Shown: piece by piece, positions 24,797 to 37,134 of the stretch
How positions within the stretch are numbered: the first letter of the stretch is position 1
How the letters are laid out: every line of letters begins with the position of its first letter
Assembly (NCBI GenBank): GCA_944470555.2
Contig: OX104127.1
Span: forward strand, 115,968,741 to 116,032,740
Reading direction: 5' to 3'
DNA length: 64,000 bases
Origin: Heterobilharzia americana
Taxonomy: Eukaryota; Platyhelminthes; Trematoda; Strigeidida; Schistosomatidae
Notes under the pieces: generated by a model
Seen by the model: only the letters and a program-made list of their open reading frames with translations
What the model was told of the DNA's origin: nothing
Databases searched by the model: none
Position numbers and translations under genes: made by a program

Positions 24797-25417
24797 ATGA
24801 CGCCAGTTGGTGAAAGCCTTCGGGAAGCCAATTGGCCGATGTGTCTTCTCTCCCTGATGAAAGCGAAAGTAAACGTGGGGACATGGAATGTCCGCACCAT
24901 GTTTGAACTCAGTAAGGCAGCCCAGATTGCAAAGGAGATGAGAAGGTATAACATCGAAGTGCTTGGGATTTGCGAAAGCAGATGGAATGGGAGTGGACTC
25001 TCCAAACTGTCAACTGGAGAATCAATAATCTACTCCAATACTGTCACCCAGACGCCAACCACGAGCACACTGAGTATTGGAGTGGCTATCATGATGTCCT
25101 CAAGAACATCGAAGGCTCTCATGCAGTGGGAACCAATCTCCTCCAGGATCACGACAGCAAGATTCAACTCAAAAGGAAGAAAGGTCACAATCATACAATG
25201 TTATGCACCTACAAATAATGCAGAGCAAGAGAAAAAGGAGGATTTCTACAGACAACTTCAATCAACACTGGACAAGACGTCAGTTGGCGATATCAAAATT
25301 CTGATGGGCGACATGAATGCCAAACTTGGAGGGGACAACACGGGAAGAGAACTAACCATGGGTCGAGAGGCACTAGGTGAAATGAATGAGAATGGAGAAT
25401 TGTTTGCAGAATTCTAA
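24797..25417 (+). pseudogene. Endonuclease part of RTE copy B, ended by a shared premature stop
   Basis: From the first in-frame ATG (24797) to TAA this gives 206 codons. It includes GTWNVRTM, the ICES glutamate, the IIQCYAPTNNA block and GDMN, but stops before the SDH motif, so the endonuclease is incomplete. Copy A has TGT (Cys) at the stop position. Between the two shared insertions about ten residues are read in a different frame (NTVTQTPTTSTLSI in place of GHPDANHEHTE), destroying a conserved endonuclease segment; the combined +9 restores the frame. Confidence 0.85.
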
Positions 25418-27828
25418 GCATTCAACGATCTGGTGATTGGAGGCAGTGTGTTCAGGCACAAAGATATCCACAAAGCGACATGGATTTCACCAGATGGACA
25501 CACTAAAAATCAAATCGACTTTATCTCAATCTCAAGAAAATGGAGACGCAGTCTACTTAACACAAGGTCAAGAAGAGGAGCAGATGTAGGTTCAGACCAC
25601 TACCTAGTGCAAGGAACCTTCCAAATCAAGTTAAAAGCCTTCAAGGAAGCTGGTGATAGACCACAGTTCAAGTTCAACACCCAGAACACTAACTGAAGGA
25701 CGAAACTATAGAGGAGATCTTCACGTCAGCCATCAAGACAAAATGGGAGACATCGAGAAACATCCCTGAAGAAACCTGTGTGGAAGAACACTGGAAGTCT
25801 TTGAAAGCTATGTGGAAAGAAACCTGCACAACAGTATTAGGAAGGAAGAAGAAAGAAGACAAGGAATGGATCTCGACGGATACCTGGGAGCTGATAGAGG
25901 AGAGGAGGATGGTGAAGCAGAAGATAAACCAGTGCAAGGATGCTCAACGACAAGAGGAACTGAGCACAATGTATAAAACACTGGACAAAGAAGTGAAGAA
26001 GAGTGCACGCAAAGACAAAAGACACTTCTACGAAACACTGGCAAGTGAAGCAGAACAGGCTGCAGGTAGGAGAGACCTGACGACATTGTATCAAATAACC
26101 AGGTTGCTATCAGGGAAGAGACCAACACAAATGAAACCAATAAAAGATGAAGAAGGAAATTTAATTACAAAAGAAGAGAAACAGAGGAAACGATGGGCCG
26201 ACCACTTCAAGAAGCTCTTGAATCGACCACCACCTGCACTTCGTCCAGAAATACCACCTGCAGCCGCTGAACTACAAGTGAACATTAATCCCCCAACGAA
26301 AATGGAAGTCCTGAACGCCATTAAGCTACTGAAATGCGGGAAAGCAGCAGGACCAGATGGGATCCCTCCAGAAGCACTGAGAACAGATGCAGAGACAACA
26401 GCGGACATGCTCACACCACTATTGCAGAAGGTGTGGAAGGAAGAGAAGGTACCGGACGATTGGAAGAAGGGTTACCTTGTCAAACTGCCGAAGATAGGAG
26501 ACCTCAGTGCTTGCAAGAACTGGTACGGAATCACTCTCATGTCCACCCCAAGTAAAATATTAAGCCGCATCATCCTAGAGAGGCTTAAAGACGCACTGGA
26601 TTCAAAACTACGACCGGAACAGGCAGGCTTCAGGAAGTACAAATCATGTGCAGACCAAATTGCAACGCTTCGCACCATCATAGAACAGAGCATAGAATGG
26701 CAATCACCTGTCCACCTCAACTTCATCGACTTTGAGAAGGCCTTTGACAGCGTCGACCGAGAAGTAATTTGGAAACTGCTTCAATACTACGGAGTACCGC
26801 AAACCTTTATCCGCCTCATTCAACAACTATATGAAGATGCTACATGCCAAGTAATCCACAATGGGAAGCTCAGTGATGCCTTTGAAGTGAAGACAGGAGT
26901 GAAACAAGGTTGCCTACTATCCCCCATGATATTCCTTATTGTGGTGGACTGGATCATGCAGCAAACAGTAGGCAGCGAGAAGAGGGGGATACACTGGACG
27001 ACGGAAAAGAACCTAGAAGACTTGGATTTCGCCGATGACTTATGCCTAATGTCACACAAACTTGAAGATCTGCAGGCAAAAACTAACAAGTTGATAGAAG
27101 AGGCAGCTAAGACGGGACTTCAGGTGAATATAGAGAAGACAGAAGTGATGAAGATACCGCACCACCACCATCAACAACAACAACAAACTCCAATCACCGT
27201 CAACGGGAGAAACTTAAAGGAAGTAACCTCCTTCACTTATCTAGGAAGCACTGTTTCAACTACAGGCGGGACGGACGAGGACGTCAAAGTCAGAATCGGA
27301 AAAGCAAGACAGGCGTTCATTAGCCTGAAACCAGTGTGGAGATCTTCTGCACTCAGCATGCGGAACAAGATACGGATTTTCAACACCAACCCAGTCAAGT
27401 CAGTGCTCTTGTATGGCTCAGAGACTTGGCGCGTCACGAAAGGTATTTCCAATAAACTACAGACATTCATCAACAACTGCTTACGCTCGCTACTGAAAAT
27501 CAGATGGCCAGAAAGAATAAGCAACAAGGAACTCTGGGAACGAACCAACCAAGAACCTATCACGCAACAAATATGCAGGAAGAAGTGGAGATGGATTGGC
27601 CATGCACTGAGAAGGCCGACTGAGGACATCACGCGTCAGGCCCTCGAGTGGAATCCCCATGGGAAGCGACGAGTTGGACGTCCGAGGGTGACATGGAGGA
27701 GGTCATGCGAGGAGGAAATGAGAGCTTCTGGGCTGTCGTGGGACCAGGTTCAAAAGATCTCAGAGAACAGAGGTCACTGGAGGCGTGCTACTGAAGCCCT
27801 ATGTTCCACTAGGAACCCAAGGGACTAA
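25418..27828 (+). pseudogene. Remaining endonuclease and reverse transcriptase of RTE copy B, frameshifted
   Basis: After the TAA the frame stays open to 25696 (IGGSVFRHKDI through the SDHYLV block). It is then lost through the local insertion and resumes in another frame from about 25700 to the natural stop at 27828. The downstream part keeps DFEKAFDS, GVKQGCLLSP, FADD and the GRPRVTWRR C-terminus over roughly 700 codons. There is no evident ATG at the head of the reopened frame, and nothing suggests a designed internal start. I treat it as a broken copy that could only have moved with help in trans or before the mutations. Confidence 0.85.
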
Positions 27829-27843
27829 TAATTATAAATAATA

Positions 27844-27857
27844 ATTAGGTGTATCAA
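27844..27857 (+). repeat. Target-site duplication, right, RTE copy B
   Basis: ATTAGGTGTATCAA, identical to 24597-24610. Confidence 0.85.
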
Positions 27858-28864
27858 TCAGTAGAACAGTATTGTTTACCGGATTACGTTTCGAACATAA
27901 GTGATTGCCTATAATCATATCAAGATGACTACTCAACTTTGAGACATCCTCTAAACAGCCCAAATTTCCTTGACTTTTTTGTGATGTGGTTATCTGGAAT
28001 TTTGATTTATCCGGAACAGGTTCTGAGTCATTGCTGTTACACACATTAGGTGTAGATTCGATAAACAAATATTCTGTTATCAACCTCTCCCTCTGCCCTG
28101 CTATGTTAATTCTTGGGGTTATCACCCTGCCCCACCTTATTGTATGTTATGGCATCTATAGCTACAACTGAGCTTTTTCTAAATTCCTTTTAAAAGGGTT
28201 TACTTTCTTGTAAAGAGCGTGCAAGAAGCTTCACACATCTGTTCGTATCCTTCTTCGGTCATCAGAAAAGATGAGTTAGACACCCCACAGATATGGCAAA
28301 CAATAATGACTCACATAGATAGGTGCAAATAATATATGAAGAGAAGGTAGAACAAAACTGCATTTCACCGTATTTCGGCATGATTTATTCATGTTTCAAC
28401 AGTTTCTTGTGTTCATTCGTGTAAATGTCCTAACCACGTCAAAAAATATTAGTTGTATTTGAACTTGTTTACTCTTATTGCGTAATACTTTATTCATATA
28501 CTATTTTTACCAATTTTGTGGACTTTTCTGAGTGATAAACATTCCATAAACCATTCTCTTTATTATATAGTTCATTTCAAAAACCACTTGCTCCCTTCGA
28601 TAAATTTAAACAGCGTAATGAGAAGATGAAGATTATCTGACACATGTGATGTATTAGCGCTACACATTTCGAACAATCTGATCACATATGGACTTGTCGA
28701 ACTATTTATATGAAAATTTACGGAAAGAGTCAATAAAGTTAATTGGAAACAAGACTAGTAAGGGCACAGAAAAACAGAATCTTAATCACGGTACTCTTGG
28801 TATGAAAATAAAAATCAATACTACCAGGGTAGGTTCAATGTGAGTACAAATTGAATTTTGAATT
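27858..28864. other. Unassigned spacer between copy B and the Penelope-like remnants
   Basis: No gene seen. The frames at 27832-28171 are short and unfamiliar. Confidence 0.4.
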
Positions 28865-29140
28865 TTATAATGGTAAGAGCTTCAATAAATCTAGGCATTC
28901 GGCTCTGACCACTTTAAGGGCTGTTTTCCTGTCTATCCTACGGTTAGCTTCTAGTATGCGTTTAGCGATAGAGGAAGATAGATGTTTGTCACCTGCACTT
29001 ATCGGATCTGTTGAGGTCATTTGATTTTGAAACCATTTAGGTACACCTTCAACCATTCTTAACTGCATATCACGATTACTCCTCCCTATGTATGTGTGTC
29101 CACACATACATGTAAATTGATAAACGCAGTGGGATGTGAT
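28865..29140 (-). pseudogene. GIY-YIG endonuclease end of a Penelope-like element
   Basis: Reading the minus strand, HCVYQFTCMCGHTYIGRSNR starts at about 29140, followed by LRMVEGVPKW, then a 30-residue stretch ending HLSSSIAKRILEANRRIDR and a stop at 28865. The Cys-x-Cys before the YIGR motif and the E-x-x-P-x-W continuation are the C-terminal GIY-YIG nuclease signature of Penelope-like retroelements (PLEs). The conserved E-H pair reads E-G here. Upstream on the minus strand the frame is interrupted. The reverse transcriptase of what is probably the same element lies in the opposite orientation at 29660-30990. Confidence 0.75.
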
Positions 29141-29659
29141 GTAATCGTTTATGTGTTGTTTTAGTTTTCACTGTAACATGAACTTTGTCTTCTCTACAAA
29201 TTAATAGAACATCATGTACATTCATCATCCGTATTGTCAGAAATTTCTTTTGTTTGCCACATCAAGTTTGTTAATTTTCGCTGTTCGGTTATAACAAGAG
29301 CAAAGAGAAATATAATAACAGAGTTGAGCAAATCTCAGATTACGAGCAACCATGTGAATTCATTCCTAATTAACCCAGACAACTATGTGACAAATTTGTT
29401 ATCCGTTCAGTTATATGTTCTTGATAAAGAGGTACTCTCGTGTTCAGTTTTTCTGTCCCTCAAACACAAAACTGTGAGTTAACGGCCTATGCTCAATTTG
29501 AAAACCTGTATTATCAGCTAAGCTCACTTGTCCCAACTTCTCCAGATAATTAGAACTGGCAGGGAGCTAAGTAGACATCGCTCATGGGTTTCACAATCCT
29601 GGCCCAAGAAAGAAAAGCATCTTAACGTGTGAGCATTTTGAAGCAGTGAAATGATTACG
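29141..29659. other. Junction region between oppositely oriented PLE parts
   Basis: About 0.5 kb with no clear motif. It may contain decayed PLE sequence on either strand and should hold the inversion breakpoint if the two flanking parts come from one insertion. Confidence 0.35.
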
Positions 29660-30990
29660 AAATAACTCTGGTGTTGTCATACTAAAACCCGATAAAGTAT
29701 CGGGTGTGATCGTTACGAACACGTCTGATTATAAAAGCAAGATGTTATCCATTCGCAGTGACGAAAGCAAATTAACGTCAGATGTTCCTTCTGAAAGAAT
29801 GCGTACCTTGGAAGGTAGAGTGAATTTCAAACTGGTGAAAATGTTCGGCATGAATTTAATCAATAAACATAAATTTTGCTATCTAAAACCTGTGGGATTT
29901 CAACATCCATAAATATATGGGCTACCTAAACTCATAAAGCTGACGATCCGCCGCGTCCAATATTGTCTATGTGTCGATCACCAATAAAACAATCTGGCTA
30001 AATGGTTGGCAGGGCCCTTGATTCCTGTCAGAAGCCATTTATGTAAGTCCTCATTGAAAGATAAATTTGACCCTGTTGACTATTTAAGGGATATTAATAT
30101 CAGGAATAAGACTTTGTGCTCGTTCCATGTAAATTCTTTAATTACTATTGTACCACTGGTAAAAAAGATTGATATTTTATGTGACTATATTTATTTTGAC
30201 AGTTTTATATTCCCTATACCCCTTAGTTTTTTTAAAGGATTTATTGTTATTATGTACTGATGAAGCTGAATTCACATTTGAGGATGAACACTTTCAACAG
30301 ACTAATGGCATCGCGATCGTTAGTCCATTAGGAACGTTGCTAGCCGATGTATATTGCCATATATTGAAAACCTAGCTGATGATCTCATCGGAAGAGTTTC
30401 ACTTTATACGAGTTATATCGATGATATGGTCATTATTTGCGAAAAACCTGATGATGTGATGTCTCTGCTACAGAAGATGAACACAGCTCAAAATCACATT
30501 AGTCTTACTTGTGAACAAGAGACGAATAACCAGATACCGTTCTTTGACATATTATTCAATCAACGAGGGGACAGCTAGATCAGGAGGTCGACCTATAGGA
30601 AACCTACATGGACAGGGTAATATCTTAACTTTCATAGCTATTGCCCAATCCAATATAAACATGGTTTAGTTAGATGCTCATTGAACAGAATAAAGCACAT
30701 CTGCACCGATGACAAAAGGAGGAGGAAACCAACTTACTGACGAAAACGCTGATACAGAATGGCTATCCGTTAAAATTTATCAACAGCTACAAAATTTATG
30801 TACTGTCGAAAAGTACACAGTCCGTGTTTTACAGGAAAAACTAAAACAGCATACAAACGATTACTACACGTGATATCCCGTTTTAGAAAGAAACGAGAGA
30901 ATACAGGAAGAAAGAGTCCCTAATAGAAAGTGCTAGATGAAGTTTAAGAATAAGACGATGTGCGGATATATTCGTATACCAGAAATCGAT
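29660..30990 (+). pseudogene. Penelope-like element reverse transcriptase, degenerate
   Basis: Ordered PLE motifs occur in three shifting frames. NSGVVILKPDK at about 29664 matches the VVRPDKG-type start. IYGLPKLIK at about 29915 is the PLE-typical YGLPK-HK motif. Then come FHVNSLITIVPLV (from the SLFTNVPL motif) at about 30125, NGIAIVSPLGTLLADVY at about 30305 (motif equivalent to GVAMGSPLGPLLADIF) and YIDDM at 30414-30428 with both catalytic aspartates. After these come DILFNQRGDS and YRKPTWTG near 30590 and a tail to about 30990. Stops and frameshifts are numerous. No GIY-YIG domain follows on this strand. The family differs from the PLE at 38 kb. Confidence 0.8.
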
Positions 30991-31950
30991 TTCAAACCAC
31001 ATCACTTGAGGTTTCCAAATATTGATTAAATTTTCCACTGAAGTCTGCATTTCCCTGCATTGCTCAGACCAACCATCAAAATTCTTTGGTTGACTTCATG
31101 TGTAAGTCTGGCAAACGTTTGCAATTCCAGCCTAAACCTACTTCAGCCATCATAGCACAGTGAGAAAACAGCGTTACAGAAGCAATGAAACAAAAACCTC
31201 ACAAAGTTTATCGTGAGATTCGGTTACAATTAGATATATGATGCACTTAAATTGCGACAGAAACTAAAGGTATCTTCTGTGAGCCTTTCGTCCTATTACT
31301 ACAGTCATTCTGTCTCCCATCATGTGATATTTTTTTGGAACATGTACTTTATGAATACTTTATTAGTCAAAATGACATCCATTTATACGTTAACTAGTCT
31401 TCATACGGATTCAATGAATATAGTATTCTGCAATAAACAACAATCCTGAATTCCATAAGTCCATCAGCGATCATGTTCACTGACAAAAGGCTTCGTAGTT
31501 GGCTTGAAACTTGCTCATCAAAGACAAAACTTTGTCTAGTAATGTCTGCTAGTTGGCAGGTTAGCAGATGCAACTTGGATTAATTGAAAGAATCGCTGTA
31601 ATAAGACTCAAATGACTGCCTATCGACTATATGTTAATTGTTAACAAACAGTTCGTTACACGCTACTTCATTTAAGCAGTTAACAATCTGCAATGGTTGG
31701 TTCAATGGTCCAGTAAAATATACAGCGACTGTAGTGTACATAAATATCACAGTAAGAACAAGTGCTGAAATAGGCGTGTTAGACAGGGAAGCATTTTATA
31801 CTGTGTACCACGTGACCTTCCCGTTTTATGAAGAAGCGGATTATCACAGAATGACTTCATGCAAAATTTAATTGAGATGCTTAACTCACTGTCGTTTTGC
31901 ATAACGAAAAAAGTTGGTTGTCCTGTAGACAACCTAGTATTCATGAAGTA
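30991..31950. other. Unassigned DNA after the PLE remnant
   Basis: No supportable feature. The first 150 bases may still belong to the decayed PLE linker. Confidence 0.35.
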
Positions 31951-32260
31951 CTACACCACAACAAGTGCCTGAAGCGAAAACCAAGTATCTATGTGAGACC
32001 CATTTGTATCAAAATGGAATTCGGGCACTGTGATAGAATATAGTTCCATTTTATTTGTTTCGTTGTATCCACCATACAATATATGATACATATGTTGGAT
32101 TATAAAGCCAGAAAATACACGACTTAGGTTCACCTGATAGTGCCAACAAAAACTCTCCCACCGTAGTCGATACTTAGGCTTCAGGTATTCTGATGTGAGA
32201 TAAGTTAAAGCAGATCGGTAAGATGCTGAAGGGAAATGACCGAGCAGACTAACTCCCAAG
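31951..32260 (-). repeat. Possible unnamed interspersed repeat with a 102-codon open frame
   Basis: The minus strand is open for 102 codons without an ATG start. The part around 31960-32060 resembles, from memory only, a repeat that I associate with schistosome genomic sequence; I cannot name it and there is no second copy in this window. No protein domain is visible. It may be a piece of a long-terminal-repeat or SINE-like element, or chance similarity. Confidence 0.25.
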
Positions 32261-35200
32261 AAAACGTATATAAAAAATGAAACATTTTAAAAACTCACTA
32301 CTGCTCAGAATTTGTCCCTGCAAGCCTATACAAATATTCAAAGAATAGTGAGGAAAATACTGTTGGCTATGTAATGAGAGATACAAAGTAACTGGTAGTA
32401 CTAATAACACCACTGGAAAGGATTTAAAAACAGCCAAGAGTTATCCTACACGGAGACGAAGTGAGAAATTACCCTTACGATTCTAAGTAAGACCAAGATC
32501 AGAGCGACTTTCATACGTACAAACTCACTTAGCGACTAAACTATTCGGTTAACACATCTTTCGGAGACTGTTGAACGAAAGAATTTAGTGTATACAGATG
32601 CAGTGAAGTAGTGCATAACACTGTTTCACTATGTGATATACTAATAAACGAGACAAAAATGGATAATATTTCATCACGCATTTCTCTAGAAAGTAAACTG
32701 TCAAAAGTAATAGTAATTCACGTGCAGTTCTCCTAATCTCATTCAGAACTGTCTGTAACATAATCTTAGAATTGATTTACTTCGTCTAGCTCGCAAGATC
32801 TATAAAAGCCGTACTAGTTATTTGCGTGTAGAGAATCGGTTCATACACAAAATCGAAACCATAACCATGATTCACTTAGGCTGAACAGTACCGTTTTTTT
32901 GTCGGTGGCATGCTGTATGGTATTTTGAAAAATAATTATCAAAATTGTCTTCCAAACCAGCCGACATTTGTAATTACCGATGAAATGGTTTAAAAAAGTC
33001 ACATTTCATCATTCAATATTTTACAGCCTTCCTCATTTTCACTCAATGGCTTATCATCTCGTACTTATTATGACAAAACTTCGATCACAACTGAGAACAG
33101 GTGTGAAAGTGAAACGATATTTCAATGATACTTTCAAGTTCATATCCCTTTCTCATCACTAAACCAAAGTTAGTTTGCATTGATAGGTCCCAATTTGTGT
33201 GAAAATTTCACAGCTTTCTCACCTTCCGAATTAGTTGCGTTCATGTATGTCACTGCAGTTCTCCAAACGTTGAAACACTTAGGAAGCAAGCACAATTCAG
33301 TCGAGAGAAAATAAAAGAAATGTCCTCATCTTCAAGCTCACTGAACAGAAAATTATACTGAACTTGACAAATGACTTCATCCAATAAAGTGAGACTTCCG
33401 GATGGTAATTTTATACCAGATGGACACCATAATATTTACTGCATTCATGCTTTCATTGTTGCTTTCACTAAGTTATTAATATGAATAATGTAGACCAATT
33501 ACTAGATTAACAGTTTTAAAAGCGTGTGTTCGTGTCTGATTGTTTTCCTTATACAGTGACTCAATTTTGTGCACATTTAAATGCGTTGCAAATGAGAAGA
33601 GAAATAGCAACATTCTGTAAAAATTGCTTGTGCATGAAATTCACACAAACTTAGTTCATTTTCATCTCTCACTCATAGACCAGATGAGCGTATGTCTTTA
33701 GTCGTCTTCATGCTGCTTTCCATAAATCCGATTGCTCAATGGATATCTCTCCCACAGGAGAACCCTCTCGGGAATAGTGTGCATATGTCAAATCATGATA
33801 AGTAATAATTTCATTGATGCCCTTCGTTTCATTTTACTCAGTGGTCAAGCTGAGGGCAACCACAGTGAGGAATATAAAGTAACGGTGCCAACAAATATCT
33901 CAGAAGAATGGTAATGAAAAAGGCTTCCTAGGGGGACGGGTAATAAATTCTTTCATACTGATTATGCAAGCAATTAGCTATGACGATGTCACTTCTCAGA
34001 CTCCACATATGAACAGGCAGTATTTCAGATATAAGTGAGGCAATCTTATATGGAAAGAGATTATAGTTAGTTGCAGATAAGGATTCTTCATCTTTCTTCA
34101 AATGCCAATATTTTCCCTACTGTTTAGTTAATTCAAAATGTATAGACTTTCCTGGGAGAATATTATTAGCCCTGCCTTCCAGGGAAAAGATAAGAGACGC
34201 TTCATCATCCAAGTCCAGTCTGATTCCTTTCTTGACGTTTTTCAAACGAAAAGTAAAAAAGCGGAAACAATGACATGAACAAGATAGGATTTCTAGAATA
34301 TTTTTGTGAAGCGAAGGTAGCTTGCTGACATCAGATTGAAATATACCCCGCTAAATCAAAACAAAGTGCTCTTTATTCATTTAGATGTATCGGGAGATAT
34401 TGCTGCGGACAGAATCACTAGGCATTGTACATATGATAAGAAATTTTACATGTTCAAATGTGGAAATGAAAATTCTATTGTCTGAAAAGTTTAAAAGTTA
34501 TTCGATTGGGGAAGTCATTTTTCAAAACTTTTTCACAACCAACAGTTACCCCGGGGTTGTTTAAGTGCATGAGCATTTATCGACCAAATTACTGATTTAG
34601 GCATTTCAGAAGAGTGGATGGTTTTGTGACTTATACATATCGGAACTTTTCATGACGAGCTTGAATCGAAAGTATTGAGTCATCATGATTCTCAGCCAGA
34701 CTTTACGTATTTATCTCAATCTGGGCATCTGTTGTGCTAGAATCCACACTTGTTTTGTGCAGTCAAATAAATATATACGGCCTGCTGATGATTTATCTGG
34801 TTTTAAGGCTGTCAATGAATTGTTTTCAGTATTACGAGGTTCAGTATTTTGTCCTGTAATGAAATCCCTAGGATTTTTCATGATGCATTGCTAGGTTACA
34901 ACGCTGCAACTACCAGCGTCTCAGTAACACATTTTATGTATTATAGCTTAAACATTGCATCTGTAGTACTTATTTACATGATATCTGGATACTTGATCCG
35001 TCATAACCATCTTAGTCATAATCGTCTGTACGTACATAATAAAACTTTACCACCAAAGGTCTTCTCATCCATCACTAATATTAATAATGCGAATATTATT
35101 TGAAGAAAACGGAATACAAAAATGTTTACAAGTTGAGTGAATACCAGGCGCCTATTTATTATTTTACGTAACAATCAACACACGTGTTATCTGCCTAATA

Positions 35201-37134
35201 TTCTTGATTTTCTCATACTGACATCCTAAGTAAGTGTGTGACACCAACTGATATAATTCAGTTCATTGCCAGTTTCGAACAGTCCAAGCATAATCAGTTG
35301 ATTAAGTTGCTTTCATAACTCACCTAGCGTTATACTTATTCGACAGAACAAGAATAATGAAGTCTTGCACGGAGTATGAATTAGTGAATAACATAAATTT
35401 CTCAATGACGGTATTTGATAAAACTGTAATATACCGTAGGCGTCCAATAATTGGCAGACATGAAGCTCTCTGTGTCAAAAAACGTTATGTGATTGATATA
35501 ACTGGTATTCAAGCTTTTTATATGAAGCCTAAAAAGCCACAATGAGTAGCTAACAGCTGAAAGAGCATTTGGTTGTTAAATTGATATTTTTCGAGAACAG
35601 TAACTACCATGTTTACAGACTTTTCATTCTTTTTAAGTATGATGAAGGACAAAATGTTTAACACATTAAATTTCTGCAAATGAGCATTTATAGTAAAGTT
35701 ATTGTGGGCGAATATTCAGCTTTCGTTCTTTTACTTGACACATCTATCAATAAAACTGCTTCGTTTACTGAATAAAACTTTAAGAATATTTCACTATTGA
35801 CAGTCACATCAATGTGATTATTTTATGCTTTAGTATTTATGTTTCCTTTCACATTTCGTTTTATAAGCGGCAGGATTCCTGTCTTTCAGGAAGAAATGAG
35901 ATCAAAATAAACTATTGAAGCTCGATGACGAGAATATAGTCATTTTATTCCGAATGCTTCTTGTTACAATGTAGATTAGCAACGTGCAACGTTTGACAGC
36001 TTTATTGACCGGACAAAACAGAAACAGAATATTAGAATTGAATTATTACTATTATTATTGTTATTATTATTTGTTATTATCAGTGGGCAGTCAAATAATA
36101 TAGGGGGAAGTATTCACACCGATGACTTAAATCAACTATAAATCCAATTGTATACCACATTTGCATAAAACACTTTTGAACCAAATTCAGTTTTGATTAT
36201 AAATCAGAATGTAAGAAAAAGATTTACACAGTATCGAAAAGATTAATGAGAAGATTTATAGAGACCAAAGCGATACCATAGAAGGTAAGGAGATATGATA
36301 TGATTAAATGGATTGATGATTATAATGAGAAATCAAAATGTTAAGGGTGAAACTGAACATACACATACATAAAGTGATTGAGTTTTTTCGAAGAAAATAC
36401 GATTAGGATGGTAGGCAAAATATTTAGCGACTTGCGATATGAAATTACTTGAATAGGCCCGTAAGTTCTTGCTGATATTTTCTCGAGAAATTATAATTTC
36501 AAATTTCTCCACATCATGAAAATCTGATAGCGCTAAACTTTAGTGTTTGTGAATGACTGTTTAACCTTACTCTCCTATGTAGCCCTTTAGCTAAATTAAG
36601 ACATCGGTTATGTACACTGCTGGATTGATTCACCAGTCACATTCTCACTGTTAAGTAGTGCGTGTATTGGTATAATCTGCTTGTAAACTATCTTCAACTC
36701 TGATTTGCTATTTTAGAGTCCAATTATTCGTTTGCCTCTCCTCCGTCGTGTATGAAACAAGAATTCTTTTACGAACTTATGTCTACGGGTGGTTCTACCG
36801 ATTATCTTTAACGAATATTTTTTAGCAGCAAGCGAAAATGTGATCATCTTGGTCTGTGACACTTCTGAGTCAGAAATATGATGTGTAAACTAGTTTCCAA
36901 CGCTGTAAATTGAGTGTTTAATTCCAGTGGAAATATTTTTCACTTTCATCTTGAACAACCAGTTTGTTTCACGATAGGTAAATAAACCCCCAGAATAACT
37001 TATCCATATGCAAAAAATACAATCTACTCACTATAAATTTAAGCAGAGAAACCATATGTAACTATGAAAACTAACTTTTAATCTGACAATAATCCGAGTA
37101 AATTTTGAGGGGGTTGTGGAGATTTGGAAATATT
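32261..37134. other. Unassigned DNA, 4.9 kb, with an ATT-rich microsatellite
   Basis: No gene recognised. An imperfect (ATT)n tract runs from 36041 to 36080. Such tracts often mark the 3' ends of old RTE or CR1 elements, but I could not recognise coding motifs before it. Short frames at 33732-33914 and 35357-35545 are unfamiliar. Confidence 0.4.

Larger units (their letters stand above)
24611..27843 (+). mobile_element. RTE-clade LINE copy B, full length with broken ORF
   Basis: This is near-identical to copy A over its whole length, starting with CCTCGCCTGG, which copy C shares. It ends in a TAA/TAAATAA tail and has a perfect 14-bp target-site duplication. The coding frame is broken by a TAA at 25415-25417 after the endonuclease GELFAEF segment. 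A net gain of about five bases near 25675-25690 shifts the frame, with a stop at 25694-25696. A small in-frame insertion adds a Pro before VKSVLLYG. A pair of reverse-complementary insertions at 25037-25042 and 25075-25078 is shared with copy C. The reverse-transcriptase motifs remain. Confidence 0.9.

Noticed and set aside
36041..36080. 3' end of another RTE or CR1 element at the ATT-rich tract
   Set aside because: No coding motif from either family is readable upstream on either strand; a simple microsatellite suffices.
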